A stretch of 64,000 nucleotides of DNA from Trichopria drosophilae (Eukaryota; Arthropoda; Insecta; Hymenoptera; Diapriidae), in the NCBI GenBank assembly GCA_030407085.1, contig CM059583.1, forward strand, positions 22,914,001 to 22,978,000, in the 5' to 3' direction. The notes under the pieces were generated by a model. The model did no database searches, was not told the origin of the DNA, and saw only the letters and a program-made list of their open reading frames with translations. The position numbers and the translations under genes were made by a program. How positions within the stretch are numbered: position 1 is the first letter of the stretch; every line of letters starts with the position of its first letter. Of this stretch, positions 25,001-40,000 are shown one piece after another.

Positions 25001-28000
25001 TCGTATGTTCGTTTTGTCCTTATGATACTATTGTTAAACTAATTAATCAATTTTGAATTTTTTAAAGAAAGTGAAATCCTCACTAATGAACAGAAATGTA
25101 CTTTGTATCGTCTTCTTGTTGCAATGTCCAAGTTAAAACTTGCTTCATATTACACCAAATCATAGAGGCGTTAATTTATTAATACTCATGGTAGTTATTG
25201 ACACACTGAATTTATAAAGACTGAACTTGTACGGACTGAAAACATTTTTTTCTGTCATTACGGGCTATCCATTGATCCTAAAACTGTATATCGAGTATAA
25301 AATACTCATTTTAAATGACATATTTTAGAGCCACACAAATATTATACCTACACAAATATAATGTCCAATTGCTCAGGAAGAGTTTTCTCGTAAAAAAAAA
25401 AACAATATTTGTAAAATACTATTCTCAGGACGGTAAGAAGAAATTTCAAAATTTCAAATTTCACATTATACTAAATATATACTGTTTTTTTCGAAATATA
25501 TTACTAGATTTGCGATAGATGGGTCTGTTAAAGCTAAAAGTAATTGTTTTCATATTTTCAGATAACCTTCTTTGAAAAAGTAAGCAAAATTGTTTACGAT
25601 TTTATTTCTTAGTCATTTTAAACGTGTTTGCTTTTGCAACGATTAAGCACGTAACCTAAAAAAATGTTATGTGTAAAGCTATAAGTTGTACATCGTATTT
25701 GGTTGTTACGATTAAAATATTTAGTACAGGTTATCCCTTTTGATAAGAGCTATCAAAGATCATTACTTTTAAATAACCAATTGCGACCATTAAAGGATCA
25801 CATCCAGAGGAAATGGAAATATATTGTCCAAGTGCATGGGGTTATAATAAACGAAAATTGATTTATGATAGGCTGGATATTGTAAAAGAATTTTATGTAA
25901 ATTGAGTTTCGTTTTTACATTTGAATGAGAATCTGCAAGCATATCAACGACATTAAATGGAAGAAATGATATTTCTCAGAGTTCTTATTTATTACAAAAT
26001 GAATGAACCGATTTAACCCATTAACGCCCAAATGCACAGAAAATTTACACCAACTTCAACGCTTATTTCCAGTATGAAATAAATTTCGAAAAAATCAAAG
26101 TTACCAGATTCTACCATTTTCGGGGTTGCTCTTTCGAGTGGTGAAGAGAAAATTGTAAAAAATTCAAAATTTAGCTATCAGTTTAGCATATATAATAAAA
26201 AAACAAGTTTTTTTTAGGGTGCATTTCTTACAAATATCGAGATTTCGATACAATATCGTGTTTTGGATGAGCTAACATATATTAAAAGCGTGCACTCGAT
26301 ACTTGTACTTAAAAACTACACTGACATAAAATTTTAATTTTTACACTTTTAAATTTTGCGATGTTAAACCCAAAATGGCCACCGCAGCAACGAATTTCTA
26401 TTTAAAATTGAACAATTTTTTTTCTTCAAAACCATACTCTTTAGCAAATAATTTCCAAGGGCAATTTTATTTTAGAGTGAGTCAAAGAAAACCCTCGAAT
26501 TTTTTCGAAATGCATTGTTACAATATTTAATTTTTTGAAAATTCAAAAAACCTAAATTTTGTTAAAATGTCAGTTGAAAAATCTAAAAAAATTTTACGGC
26601 ATTCTTCAACCAATTCCAAGACATTTTTGTTCTGTGGAAATTTTCTCTAAAGACTATAGTTATCAAGAAAAAAAATTATTGATCTAGATATCTAGAAAAG
26701 TTTAGTCCCAGAAAAGTATACAATTTAGAGAAAATTTGCACAGAACAAAAATGTCTTAGAATTGAAGTCTTAGTTGAAGAATGCGCTAAAATTTTTTTAG
26801 ATTTTTCAACTAACATTTTGCAAAATTTAGGATTTACGAATTTTCGAAAAATTAGAAATTGTAACAATACATTTCGAAAAAATTCGAGGGTATTCTTTGA
26901 CTCATTCTAGAACAAAATTGTCCTCACAAATTTTTCTCTAAAGTGTATGGTTTTGAAGAAAAAAATTGTTAAATTTTAAATAGAAATTCGTTGCTGCGGT
27001 GGCCATTTTTGGATTTAACATCGCAAAATTTAAAATATATACCAGTGTAGCTTTTAAGTACAACTATCGAGTGCAGGTTTCTAATATATTTTAGCTCATT
27101 CAAAGCACGATATTGTATCGAAAACTCGACATTTGTGAGAAATGCGCCCTGAAAAAAGCCCGTTTTTTTATTATATATATTAAAATCATAGATAAATTTT
27201 GAATTTTATACAAATTTCTCTTCAACACTCGAAAGAGCGACCCGGAAAATGGTAGAATCTGGTAACTTTGATTTTTTTCGAAATTTATTTCGTATTGGAA
27301 ATAAGCGTTGAACTTGGTGTAAATTGTCTGTGCATTTGGGCGTTAATGGGTTAAAAAATCGATTGATATATAATGCTTCTTTTTTAAACGGTGAAATTAT
27401 TTTTGTGGTTTTATCTACACTAATCACGTGCCTAAAATATATAATAAAAAGGAATATAAAAATAACAAATTATATTGTTCGTACATTTGTCCATTTCTAA
27501 AATATCAATTAAACACTAAAACATAAACTGAAATGAATAATGAAAGGAATTAATATGGATGATATTCGGTGACAAGTATGTGATGTTGCAATTTTTAATT
27601 AAGATTTTCATTATGAAATTACTTACCAAAATACCTTTTATGTTCATAAAAACATTGAGTTTCTATATTGGTAGGAATAGCTGTGCAGTTTCGTTGTCAA
27701 AGGTTTGTGCAAAAACGCGTATTCCGTGTTGCGTTAATGCTTCCTTATTTTAAGATTGTAATTAAAGTTTTTGTTAAGTGCGTATTTCTAAAGTATTTTA
27801 TTTTCAACTACTTCAAAACACTATTATGCACCAGATATTTACCTACGGAATTTTACTTAATATTTATAAACAGGTGATTATTTTATACTGAGGTTTAGAT
27901 AGTCCTAATGAGTACTTATAAGGTTAAACTTATTTAAATGACCAATAACTGTCTTTATACCACTCAAATTTTTAATACGTAAAACTTTTTAACGATTATT

Positions 28001-31000
28001 ATTCCTGATTAATTAAAATTACTATTCTTTTGACCTCGAATCTTGCCAAATTTTTGTAGTCCAGTGATTGAAAATAAATTAATGGGTAGATTTACTATTT
28101 CTAAGCAACTTTTATTCTGAATGTCTGAATACTTTTAGAGTTATTCGCGAGTGAAAGTATCAATTTTTCAACCAAAAAAACCCACGTTTTCAGACGGTTT
28201 TTTCGAACAACTCAAAAAGTAAGCATTGTTCAGAAAATATAATACCTATTAAAAACGTAGCTTATAAAAAAAAATAATCAAAATGGCCTAATGTTGTCTG
28301 TACAATCAAACGAGGCAATATCTTGTTGAACGTTTGTTCGTATTCATAAAACGCCGAAATTTAATATTTCAATGTGAAATTACGAAAAAAATATAGAGAA
28401 ATTCATATAAGCTTTTTTGAAGTGCTTGAAAAAACCATTAATTTCGTTTCTTACGGAAATTCATAGTTAGGATAAAAATAATGTCAAAAAGCGAAAAAAT
28501 CACCTTGTAATAACAATCCCAATTAAAAATAATCGTTACCACTTTGCAACTCACTTTATTTACCTATTTGTAACATGCTCAAGCAGTTTGACCAGTTTAA
28601 AATTATCAGTTTTTATTTCCTCATTTTTTTGAGGCGTACATACAACATTATTAGACAATTTTTGTTGGTTTTTTTATGAGCTACATTTTTAAAAGAGGGC
28701 CGGGATGACGACTGTAGGCTGCCAAAGCTTTTGCCTTTTTATTTTGTGCGTGGCCCAAACTCATTTTTCAGAGAAAAACTTTTTAAAAAATATTTTTATG
28801 TACATCGACCTTGTTTCGAAGAATCCTACAGTATTTCCGTATATTACCTTCATTGACTGGACTGTTATTTTATCTGTCTGTTTTGACAGTTGTTTAAAAT
28901 TTGATTTTTTGATATGTACAACTAATACTAGTAATCTCTAAAATATACATTTTTAAATTTTATTTATGTCGTTGAACTCTACTTACTGGCACTTTAAAGT
29001 CAAATTCACTGAATTTTAGCGTTAAATGGCAGATAACTGTCATGTTTACCCTAATGTTGATATTACCTGTGTTTTTTTTTTAATATAATAACCACACTAA
29101 AAGCACAAAGTTTACAAAATAATTTAATTGCAAACATGTTTTCCCATACGTTTATTATTTTTAAAAATCCTAATCTACATGATTTTAATCAATTATTTGA
29201 ATTTAAAAATGGCTAAATTGCAGTATTCCATACATTATTACTAAAATGTCTAAAAATGACAAATCATGACACGTATATTTTCCGTCCTGTTCAATAACGT
29301 TCGTTTGCTTTAAAATTATTTTAAAAAATAAATCATAAATACCGTAGATTATTATTTACGTGATTACATCTTTTACTATTATAAAAAAACTAACATTAAG
29401 CAGCTCTCTTTATTTTCTGCAATAATTTACAAAATTTGAATTTCCAATTCGAGAGAAGTAATTGTTATTCTCATATTGCGAAATACGAAACAATGAACAT
29501 AGGTGTTTCGAAATAAAAATCATCCTTTGTGATACGTAAATAAAAATAATTTAGTCAATTACTAGAGTATTTCACTGATTTACGTATAATATAGAGCTAG
29601 GTATACTCCATTACCAGATAATTCCTGACGCCCCGCCCTGAACAAAAATCGATAGAGTACGAATTACGATTAATCCGTTGCAATGTCCGTTCCATTTCAG
29701 ATCAAACGATTAAAAATCTACTTTGACAAAAATAATACCATTGAACATGTTCTTTTCAAGTACTAATGATCCTTATAATATTTTGTGCGATCTGATTGAT
29801 CATTGCTGAATTGTAGAAGTGTGTAATTTAGTAATAACCACTGCAAGCCACTGGTCGTGATCTTCAATTATTTGATAAAATAGAAAAAAGACAAGATTAT
29901 ATCTTTCAATCTATCATTGCTTAATTCGATTCACTGATTTTCAAGTCTAACCTCGTTAAAATTGCAAATATCCGCTTCCCATTTCGAAAAATTTCCCAAA
30001 GAAAAAGACTTAGAGTACAAAGATAAAATGTGGTATAAATGTAGTAAATTGTAGTGGTGTTGTGTATTTAACATAATTTTATTTTGTACATACAAAAAGA
30101 GTCATAATAAATAGAATTGCAAACTATTAATTTTGTTTCTAAAATGAAATTTCGTCAAGTCGAAATAAGTCAAGAATTTTGTATATAAAGGAATTGAAAA
30201 AAAAAGGAATTGTCTGTATATTTAATTATAATAACCAATTCATATGAGACAAATGTGATAATTTTGAATTGAAATGTGTGAATGAAAACTTTTATTTATA
30301 AATTTATTTATTTAATTGTAAAAGGAGTGTGAACATAAGTCGTGTGTCTATTATATAAGTTATGGTTTACAATTCTTCGACTCTGCAATATATAACTTAC
30401 CCTTGTTGGGATCAATTTCTTCAATTCATCATACCGTATTTTAAAATTGGGACATGTTTTTTTGACATTTGTAATACATTGTTGGAATAATCAGTCTTGC
30501 GTTTTTTGGATAAAATAAAAATTAATAATACATATCATCCGATTGATTTACCATGTTGTAATGCGTAGTCAAAGCGACTTCGGACGGTCTTGATTTCACT
30601 CGACTGGGTTGAAAGACACAGAGTAGTGTCCATGTTGTAATAAAGTACTTGAGAATCATGACAACAGCCAGCACAGAACTGTAGTACAATTGTACGTGGT
30701 TGTAAATTCCGCTACAACCGATGTCATCTTGTCCCACTGAAAAATTTCATACGGCGTAAGTAACTAGCAATTCTATAATAAAAAGCAATCTCACCTTTAA
30801 CGATCGAAAAAAATTTGTTTGATACCATTCGGTATTACATAACTTTAAAAAAATCACGTTTCCACGTTTAGTACATTTGTAGTAAATACTAGTAAAATAT
30901 CAAGTAATCATTACGAGTTTATTCAAATTGCTAATATCTTTAAGAAGAATAAAAAAATAAACTTTAAAAAAATGCTACAACTATTGGTAGTTCTGAATCC

Positions 31001-34000
31001 AGTTTTTATGAATAATTGACATTTTCTAAACTGTTTTTATATCCATTTAAAACTTAAATATGAGTCTCTTAAGTACTTAGCACGCATTTTTATTTTTAAA
31101 GCATCTTAAAAAAAAAGTAAAAAAAAGTCTTATGTTATGTAATATTGATTTTCAATTTATTTCCACGTGCATTCTTTTTCATTTAAGAAAAGTGCCACTT
31201 AATTTTTCTGTCATCGACCTGTCAATTTTGAGTTACGTCGCAATCATGAACACTATTTCTGTGATTGCATCCTGTATTTGATGTATGGGGCATTCGATGC
31301 AAACACGACCAACCCGTTTTTTTGTGTTTCAGAAATGGAAAATAAGTAGTCCTGAAACCGAGTTTTATGTGCATGAAAATTTTCTGCAAATTTGTGTTAC
31401 CGTAGGATGTACGGAAAATGAGTTTTAATTTTCAAAATTTCATAGCTCAAGATCTAATAAAAGGATTTTAATGAATAAATAATGAAACTTTCCATAATTC
31501 TATACAGTTTAAAAAAAATACTCTAATATTATTCAGTTGTAAAAAGATCAACTCTTCGCGTTTTAAAAAATTTAAAGTTGATTTTCAGTTCAACGGCTAG
31601 TCGATAATGAATGAAGATTTTTCTCATCTAGAACGCCATAAAAATATACACATTTTCCTGGCAATTACAAAATAAAAGTTCAAAAGGGCAACCAGGAAAA
31701 AATTTGTTCGAATTAAAATTGTAATTATTCTTCAGCTGTTCTCATGTACAAGTTATCAAAAAGTATCAGTTATTTTCTACATCAACCAATCAATAGCATT
31801 GAAATAATACCATGTAGAATACTTCGCCAATTAGAGTGTTCTTATACTACTCGAAGTAAAAATAAGAATCAATTCCTCTTTTTTCTAACCATCGATAGAA
31901 ATGGACAATTTGTCGGCAAAATATAGGTCTAGATGATGTAGAGTACACCCTACATCATCTAGATCCATTTTTGCAGACAAATTGTCCAATTGAACAGGTA
32001 GCTTAAAATAAAGTATGAAGTAACCACTAATATTTTTTTGTATTAGCCAGCTAGATACAGTAAAGACAAGAGCAACCTAGGCTCGGTAATTATTACAAGA
32101 AAAAACTGAAATAATTAGACGTCGAAATTTCTCGACTCCTTTCAACTGTTTAAAAAAAATCATAAAATATGGCAGCAATATAAATAATGTGGTTATATTT
32201 TTACTGAATTATTGTTTTGAAAGGCTGGTATTAGGTTTTATGAAAGTTTTTTAATCTCTGCGTTGGAACCTAAAAGTTATTACTGTAATATTAATGTTCT
32301 GTGATGTCAATAACATTATATTTCTAACATTTTCATTATTATGAATATTTCCTTATTTACTTTACATTGGAACATTGAAATACGTACATAAAAACACTTT
32401 AAGATGATTAAAACTTACTTAGAGCCATCACTGCATCGAAGACAACAGACGCCGCGGCTGAAATCTCGTAGACGGCTGTAACGAGCCAGAGATCACGAGT
32501 TTGCGATGATGTTGCCGGTAACATCAATGCAGAGATTACCAGTTGTCTGCTGCTATGTGTGACATAAAGTGCCACTACTGCGAATAACTGCACAGCTATA
32601 AAGTCTGCACTGGAGAGCATCAACCAGTATGGGCCTAAAAAAGTAACAAAATGTTCGAATTCTTAAATTATGTTTAATTTTAATAATACTGTAATGACAT
32701 AAATGATGTTATAATGATGTTATATGTATATGTGATGGGAAGACGTACATCGATTCAAACCCTTACTTTATAATATGGAGCCTAAACTTACGGAAGCATT
32801 CCGTCCATGTACTGCTAATATCCACCATGCCCATGAGTACTACGGTTATACAGTACAGAGTGTACAGGCATAGTACTGGATTAATGACGTGTTGTACAAT
32901 GTCGTCCCTGTGTCGAGATCTTGCTGCCATTGACCAATGAAGGTGGCATATTAAAATGAATTGAAAGAGCTTGAAGAAGTTGGTCGTGAAATGCATTTGG
33001 GGGTAGCGAATCCCCAAGACAGAACTTGAAGCGCTGCAAAGGTGATCGATATTTTAACACGTGGTTACTAACTTTGAACTGATAATCTTGTTAAATATAA
33101 ACTTTTGGGGTATATAGGGATACGTTAGTTTTAGTTCTAATACTTTTTTAAATTTAGAACGTTTGACGCTTTTGATGACGACTATCCTATGTTTTAACCC
33201 TCTCAAACAAAATGATGCAAATCTGATCAAAATTCGATTAAAAAAATTTTTACGGAAGGAAAGCGAAAATAGCCGACAAAAAAACTTTTATTTTTCGAAG
33301 TGAGAGGTCACTTTTTTAACATTTCTTATATTATTGATTAAAATGTAGAATTTGTATACTTTCAGGCATGAATTGTTTATAGCTCTCTCCTTACTTATTA
33401 TATAATTGACTAATATATTTCAGGTCTATTAATTAACCATTTAACGCCCATATGTACAAAATTTCTAATGTAAACTCCACAAGAAAAAGTAAACAATTGT
33501 CATTTCTTATTTACCAAAAACAACTTTTTCCAATGTTGCACGAAAACGTTTTTCAAATTCTGAAATAAAAAAGTTATAGAAATCTTTTTTTTTTGTTTAA
33601 TAGCACGAAATTTTATGTTTTTATTTTCAATTTATCGAACTTTATTACGGGTTATAGAGAATTATCATATCTCTAAAAGTCACAAATATCGAGTCAAAAC
33701 AGCGTTTGATATTTTGGAAAGTAAACATTCAAAATGGCGTTAACAAAATGACGATAAAAGTGAATTTTTATTGGTGATATATTGAAAATCTCAAAACTCA
33801 ATGAATTGTTATAAACCTTGGTGGTAGAAACCAAACGTTCTTAAGTTACTGATTATGAATTTGATGTTAGTTTTAGAAAATAAAAATGGGAGTTCGAATA
33901 TGGCTGACAACAATTTTAAGGTTGATCGAATTCACTTGAAATTTGTAATATTTGGGACCATTGATGATCACAATGGATCCACTATTTCGAATATTTAAAA

Positions 34001-37000
34001 AGTGATCCAGATTCGTGATCTACAATCGCAAAACTAATTAAAAAAACCACTGACTACTAGTTTTATAAAAACCCATTAAAATGTTTTCGATTTTGAACAC
34101 ATGTCTAGTAGATAACGAATAAAAATTCACCTTTTTTCGTCATTTTGTATCAGCCATTTTGAATTTGTACTTTCTGAAATATGCCTATCTGATAGTAAAT
34201 TCATTTTTGCCATGATCTTTTTTACTTTTAGAGTGAAAAGCAGTCATAATAAAAATATCATGATGTTTTTTAAAGAAACATGTGGAATTTTTGTATTTCT
34301 AAATTTGAAGAAATTAACGTAAAGAACGAATCTTTGCCAATAACAAAAATGACCAGTACCAAATTTTCTCGTGGAGTTTAAATGCTAAAATATAGTGTCA
34401 AACTTCATGAAGAAATTTTGTACTTTTGGGTATTAAAGGGTTAAGTTAGCAGCCGAAGGACAGTAAGATGTAACTACTTAGAAAAATTAAGGCAATTTCA
34501 ATTTAGTGCCCAATAAGCAATTTAACGCCCTTGTAGTTTCAATTTCGATATGGTTTTCACTAGATTTTAAAACTAATTTAAAACTTTCAGGACATATATT
34601 CCAAAATTCTTAGCCTTACTAAAAAAAAAATGAGGGCAGAAGTCTTTTATCAATTTGACATCAGATTTTTCCAATACAAAATGGCGGGTCCAAGATGGTT
34701 GATGCAATAAATTATTTGAACCGAGTATTCGGACGTTTTATTCGCTGCTGATTACGAATCGGGCATTACATTTTTAAAATTGAAAATGTTAAATCCCATA
34801 TGACTGATCGTAAACTAAAGTGTTACAATAAAAAAGAGAAATGTTAGGGCTAATGAAGAAAATATTTGTAGATAATTAGACTGAAAATATTTCAAGAAAT
34901 CGTCAATTTGTACTACGTTTTTTACTTGGAACAATATTGTTTTTCGTTGTTGAGGTTTAAATTTGTATGGATTTGCCAAATGATTTACGTGTTCATCAGC
35001 CATCTTGGATCCGCCACTTTTAATTTTAGAAATCGAATGTCCTATTAAAATTCATTTTTCGTTAAAAAAAACAAAATGCTAACATTAATTTATTTACATT
35101 TCCAAACATGTTGTCGAAAAATCCAACGAAATTAATTTTTAATTAACTGAAAAATATAAAAAAAATGAACACCAAAAGGCAGTCCTTTCTGAAGAACAAT
35201 CTGTAATTCTCTACCAATTTCCAGTTTATTTGCATTTTACTGAACAATTAAAAAAATGTTCGCTAAAAAAAGATTCGATAATTTACATTATAAACTGTTG
35301 TATTAGTGTATGTTTATGTAATATCCAATCTAATAGCTTATATTCCTCAATTAAGTTAAATAGATTAGAATTTTTTAAAATACTGCATGCATTCACAAAT
35401 GATTAAATTTTTTAGTATTCCGGCTTAAAAACTGCGTGTTACATGCAGTAACTGATTTATGTAAATATTTATATATTAACAGATTATTTTATAGGTTACG
35501 TCCTGAACAGGTTCACCCAGAAGTATTTACATCTTGGTGAAAGGTATATGAAGTTTGAATGGAAATTTACAGATGTATTTTTCGATGCTGTGTTTCTCTT
35601 ATAGATAAACTGACTTCACTTTCATGCCTACGTAGTTTACTTCTAAACAACTAAAGAAAAAAAGATGTAAATTAACAGTAAGTTTCGATTTTAAACAATG
35701 TAGCAATTTGTTCAATTACTATCGTGTGAAATACACAAATATCCAATAAACCAATATAGTATTTACTATAATAATACACTTATAAACTTTAAAAAGAAAT
35801 ATAAATAACAAAAGGAATTTTACGCCCTCAACTGAGTCAAGGGAAGAAATCAAATATAAAAATTGAGCTCCAAGTACATTCAAACAAAATATTTTTTGCT
35901 ACGGAAATTTTAAATAAAATTAAATTAAACAATTAAGATTTATACATTCAAGATTTATAGATAGATTTATTTGTGAATGATTCATTCTATGAATTTCAAA
36001 TAACCTAGATAAAAATGCTGTTACAAGAAGAGTTGATAATATTATTTATACGAATTTAATTAATTGCATCATATAATTGCGACATTAATTAATAGACCAG
36101 GAAAAATATGTATATTATTTATAACCAGAAGCTGTAGAAAAATTGGAAAAAAACTTTAAGCAACATTCCTGTCGATGATGACGTAAATTCTCACACACTT
36201 TAAATACTATTTCAAGCGTTATTTATGTTTTTGTGGCCAATCATAATTATTTTTGTTCGAGACTTTTTTAAATCTACAAATAGGTCAACCGTTTGTGCGC
36301 ATTGTGGTCAGACATATGTTGAATAAATTCTGGGTATACGAACTGTATATTTTAGTAATAATTAATACTTTGTCAACGGAGAAGATTTGCCAATTTTTTT
36401 TTAAATTAAATCATGTCATATCTGACCAGAACTTTTTTATGGTAATTATTTATGCTTTGATGACAATATAGTATAATGACATATGACATGGAATAGTAAG
36501 GTAATCTGTAGATGAAAACATTGATTTTAAGGCCAGGGAACAAAGTTCCGAAAATCAACACACCGAAATACCAAAATTTTGATACAGCATGGCTCCAGTG
36601 TGATTTTCTTCACATTGTCTTTGAAAATTTGGCAAAAAGTAAGCAAATTAAAATACCTTAACTCAAGCAATATCGAAATTTTAGCCTTTCGGGGTTTTGA
36701 TTTTCGGAACTTTGTTCCCCGGCCGATTTTAATACTTTAAATTTTTTGTTGACATTTTGAGTTTCATATTTCTCGTATATATACAATATATAATATTATT
36801 TACAGGTTTTCGACTCTTTGATTACGATTTTCTCATCAGAAATTGGAAGTACAAAATGGTGGCACCAAAATGGCGGACGCTTTTCAATTTTTAATTTCGC
36901 AAATCTAAAAAATATTATATATTCTACGTAAAATTGTCAAAAGATAGCGACTCTGGCCATTTTTTTTCTAAATCACATAGTTTCCTAGAAAAATCTTTCC

Positions 37001-40000
37001 TACATAGTGTCCATCGTACGATGAAAATCGTGCAAACATAGGCATTATTGTCGGAAACAGTGCGACGTAGATTAAACACACAAGAAACATTTTTTTAATA
37101 TGAAATATAAAAATTCAGAGAATGCGTCCGGGTTATTGTGTCCGCCATTTTGAATTTAAAAAAATGAAGGTCAGATTCACGATCAGCGCCCTTCGCTATT
37201 CAAGTTTAAAATAATCATTTTCCAATTAATTCGCTGGATTTGACATTTTTCTTGGGTCATATTGAATTCACCATTTTGAATTTTTAAATTCTTGAGTTAA
37301 AATTTGTCATAAGCGACTCGAAATATAGTAATATAATAACATTAAATAACAGTTGAAGTACGTTTTTGATAATTTATAAATAAATGAAATTTAACAGTAA
37401 TGCTTACATTAGGGGATATATAATAGCATATTCGTTTATCTGCACTGCACGAGTGTAGTGTATCTCTGTTTCTTTCTAAATACATGTAAAATTGTGAGAC
37501 AGTGATACACTACACTCGCTGAAAGGCAAACAATTAGTTCAAAGCAATTAATCAAAATAAACTTACATTATACATGTTGCAATATTTCATAAATGCAACA
37601 GTATAAAACAATATAATAATAAACAAATATAAGCTAAAATAACCTTCAGACGAAATATTGTTACTCACATTGACATTTTATTTTTGTACAAAAAAAGGCA
37701 GTAAAAAAATTGCATATCTCATTTGCAATGTTTAGTAACGGCCGAGTTTCAAGATTTTTAGAAAAATGCAAGCATTAAAAACTGTATATGATTATTTCCA
37801 AAAAAACATAAATTTTTCATCTGTATTTTTTATCTCGTCTTTTCCCATTGAAAGCGTTTTAGAAATGCTTTTTAAAAGAAAGACATCGTAGTCTCGAGAC
37901 TTGAATTTCAAACGGTGCATGTTGGCCATTTTGAAAAGAAAGGTTAAAACATTCAAAATGGCGGCTCAGATACGAAACAATCGTCGAAAAGTTGAAAAAA
38001 TTAATTTTTGTTACAAAATATTTCGTCTTCCCGATGTTTTAACCTTTTTTCGATCGTATTAAAAGTTATTAAAAACTGCGATCGAAGATATCATTGAAAT
38101 TATTTGATGAAACATACAAAATAATGGATATTTATAAAAAATACGACGCCAATTTCCGTTCTAATAAACAAAGTTATACCGAAGTTATTAAAATAAGCGA
38201 TAAATATTTTAAAGAGTTTATAAATAAAATGTTATAATCACTTTTATTATTCATGATACATGCGCGAGATTTTGTGATAAAATCTACAAATGTAAACATC
38301 TAATGATACAGTCAGCGTTTTAATCTATTAGCACTTTCCTCCTTATATATAAATAATGTGTTGTCATCTTTATTGGCTTCATGTACTCGTATATTTCGAA
38401 ATGTTAAAAAACACGATACAATTGCCGAATACTCGTTTACTTAAGATAAGTAATTATTAATTACTTATCCAATTTTAGTAAGATAAAAATTTATAAGTAA
38501 GTAAATTACGAAATGAAAAAATATTGGCGTTGAAAAATTTCTGTAATTACGAAGTTGAAAGAAAATGCAGAGACAAAAGGTACGTCGTTTTAAGGGGATG
38601 TTCTGAAGTATGAGATGAATGTGACCTTGAAACTTAATCTTGAATTCCCACTGACGTCATCGTGGTACCTTCCCCTAAAACTAAGTAAATTTATCTGCAC
38701 ATTTTCAATCTTATTTCACCCTGCGCAAAAACTAATAGAGCGAGGGGTTAAAACGGTCGTTTAATGTGAACATACAAAATAAATCTTTCTTGAAATAAAT
38801 TGGTTCAAATATTAATATTACATTATTACAAATATTTTTTATTCCTTTTATTAAATTAAAATTGAAAAGATTACTTTAAATCGTCGGGTTGTTTATGTCA
38901 ACCACTAAATGTAAAAAAAGTGTACATTTTTTCGTTTTTGTATTATTATCGCACACATATAATCGGCATTTAGTTCTGTGTATTATGGCTAGGGGGATAC
39001 AGAACCTGTTAGTGGTCAAGTTAATTAATTAAATATATATGGAGCCGAAGAAATCAAAATTTCTTTGTGCGATAATAATACAAAAACGGGCAATGTACAC
39101 TTTTTTTTTAAATTTAGTGGCTGACATAAATAACCCGACAATTTAAAAGTAATTTTTTGAACATGCCAACATGTACATTTTAGAGTTCAAGTCTCGAAGC
39201 CACGATTTTTTCAATAATAGGAATTTAGTTCTCTGTATTATCACTAGGGGGATACAGAACCTGTTAGTGGTTGAGTTAATTTAATTAAATATATGCAGCC
39301 GAAGAAAACAAAATTTCTTTTATTATTTTACTTTTGTAATAATAAAAAAACGGATAATGTACACTTTTTTTTACATTTAGTGGTTGCCATAAACAACCTG
39401 ACAATATAAAGGAAATCTTTTCAATTTTAATTTAATAAAAGAACAGTCTTACCAAGTAATTTATATCTAATTTTTTTCAATTTTTAATAATAGTATTATA
39501 TGTAAAAATAAAATTATAAAAAAGATAAACCATACCTTTCTTAATATTTGTATTACCTTCGTTTGTAAGTACGGAGTGACTATATTTATACTAATAAATT
39601 ACTTATTCATAATTTAATTTCTTGACAGTATTATCAAATTCCAGATGGGTAATCTTAAACTAAAAAGTTACACTGAGAAAAAGAAATGTTAGGGCTAACG
39701 AAGATACTATTTGTAAATAGTTAGACTGAATATTTTAAGAAATAATCAATTTTATTATGTTTTTTCGTTGTTCGGTTTTAAATCTTCATAGATTCTTACA
39801 AGTATTTACCATATGATCTACGTTTTCGTCAGCCATCTTGGATCCTCCATTTTGAATTTTAGAAATCCCAGATTACCACCTTTTTAATTCACATCTTTTC
39901 TGTCTAGTTTCAATGCTTTCGAAGCAATATTCAAAAAATCTTTTTTCAGTGGTAGAGGGGGCTTTTTAATACGTAACGAACGCAAAATTATTAACAAGTA

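Larger units (their letters stand above)
13055..30551 (-). other. Intron 4 of the 7TM gene (17.5 kb), repeat-filled
   Basis: Contains four long TTAA-type foldbacks (13.47, 15.48, 18.79 and 26.02 kb), a half element ending at 24,236, a Penelope relic (21.8 kb), a 151-bp tandem duplication (20.1 kb) and a small inverted repeat (23.14 kb). The stretches 16.83-18.78, 20.4-21.78, 21.97-23.1, 24.24-26.0 and 27.36-30.55 kb show nothing recognisable beyond AT-rich sequence. Confidence 0.5.
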
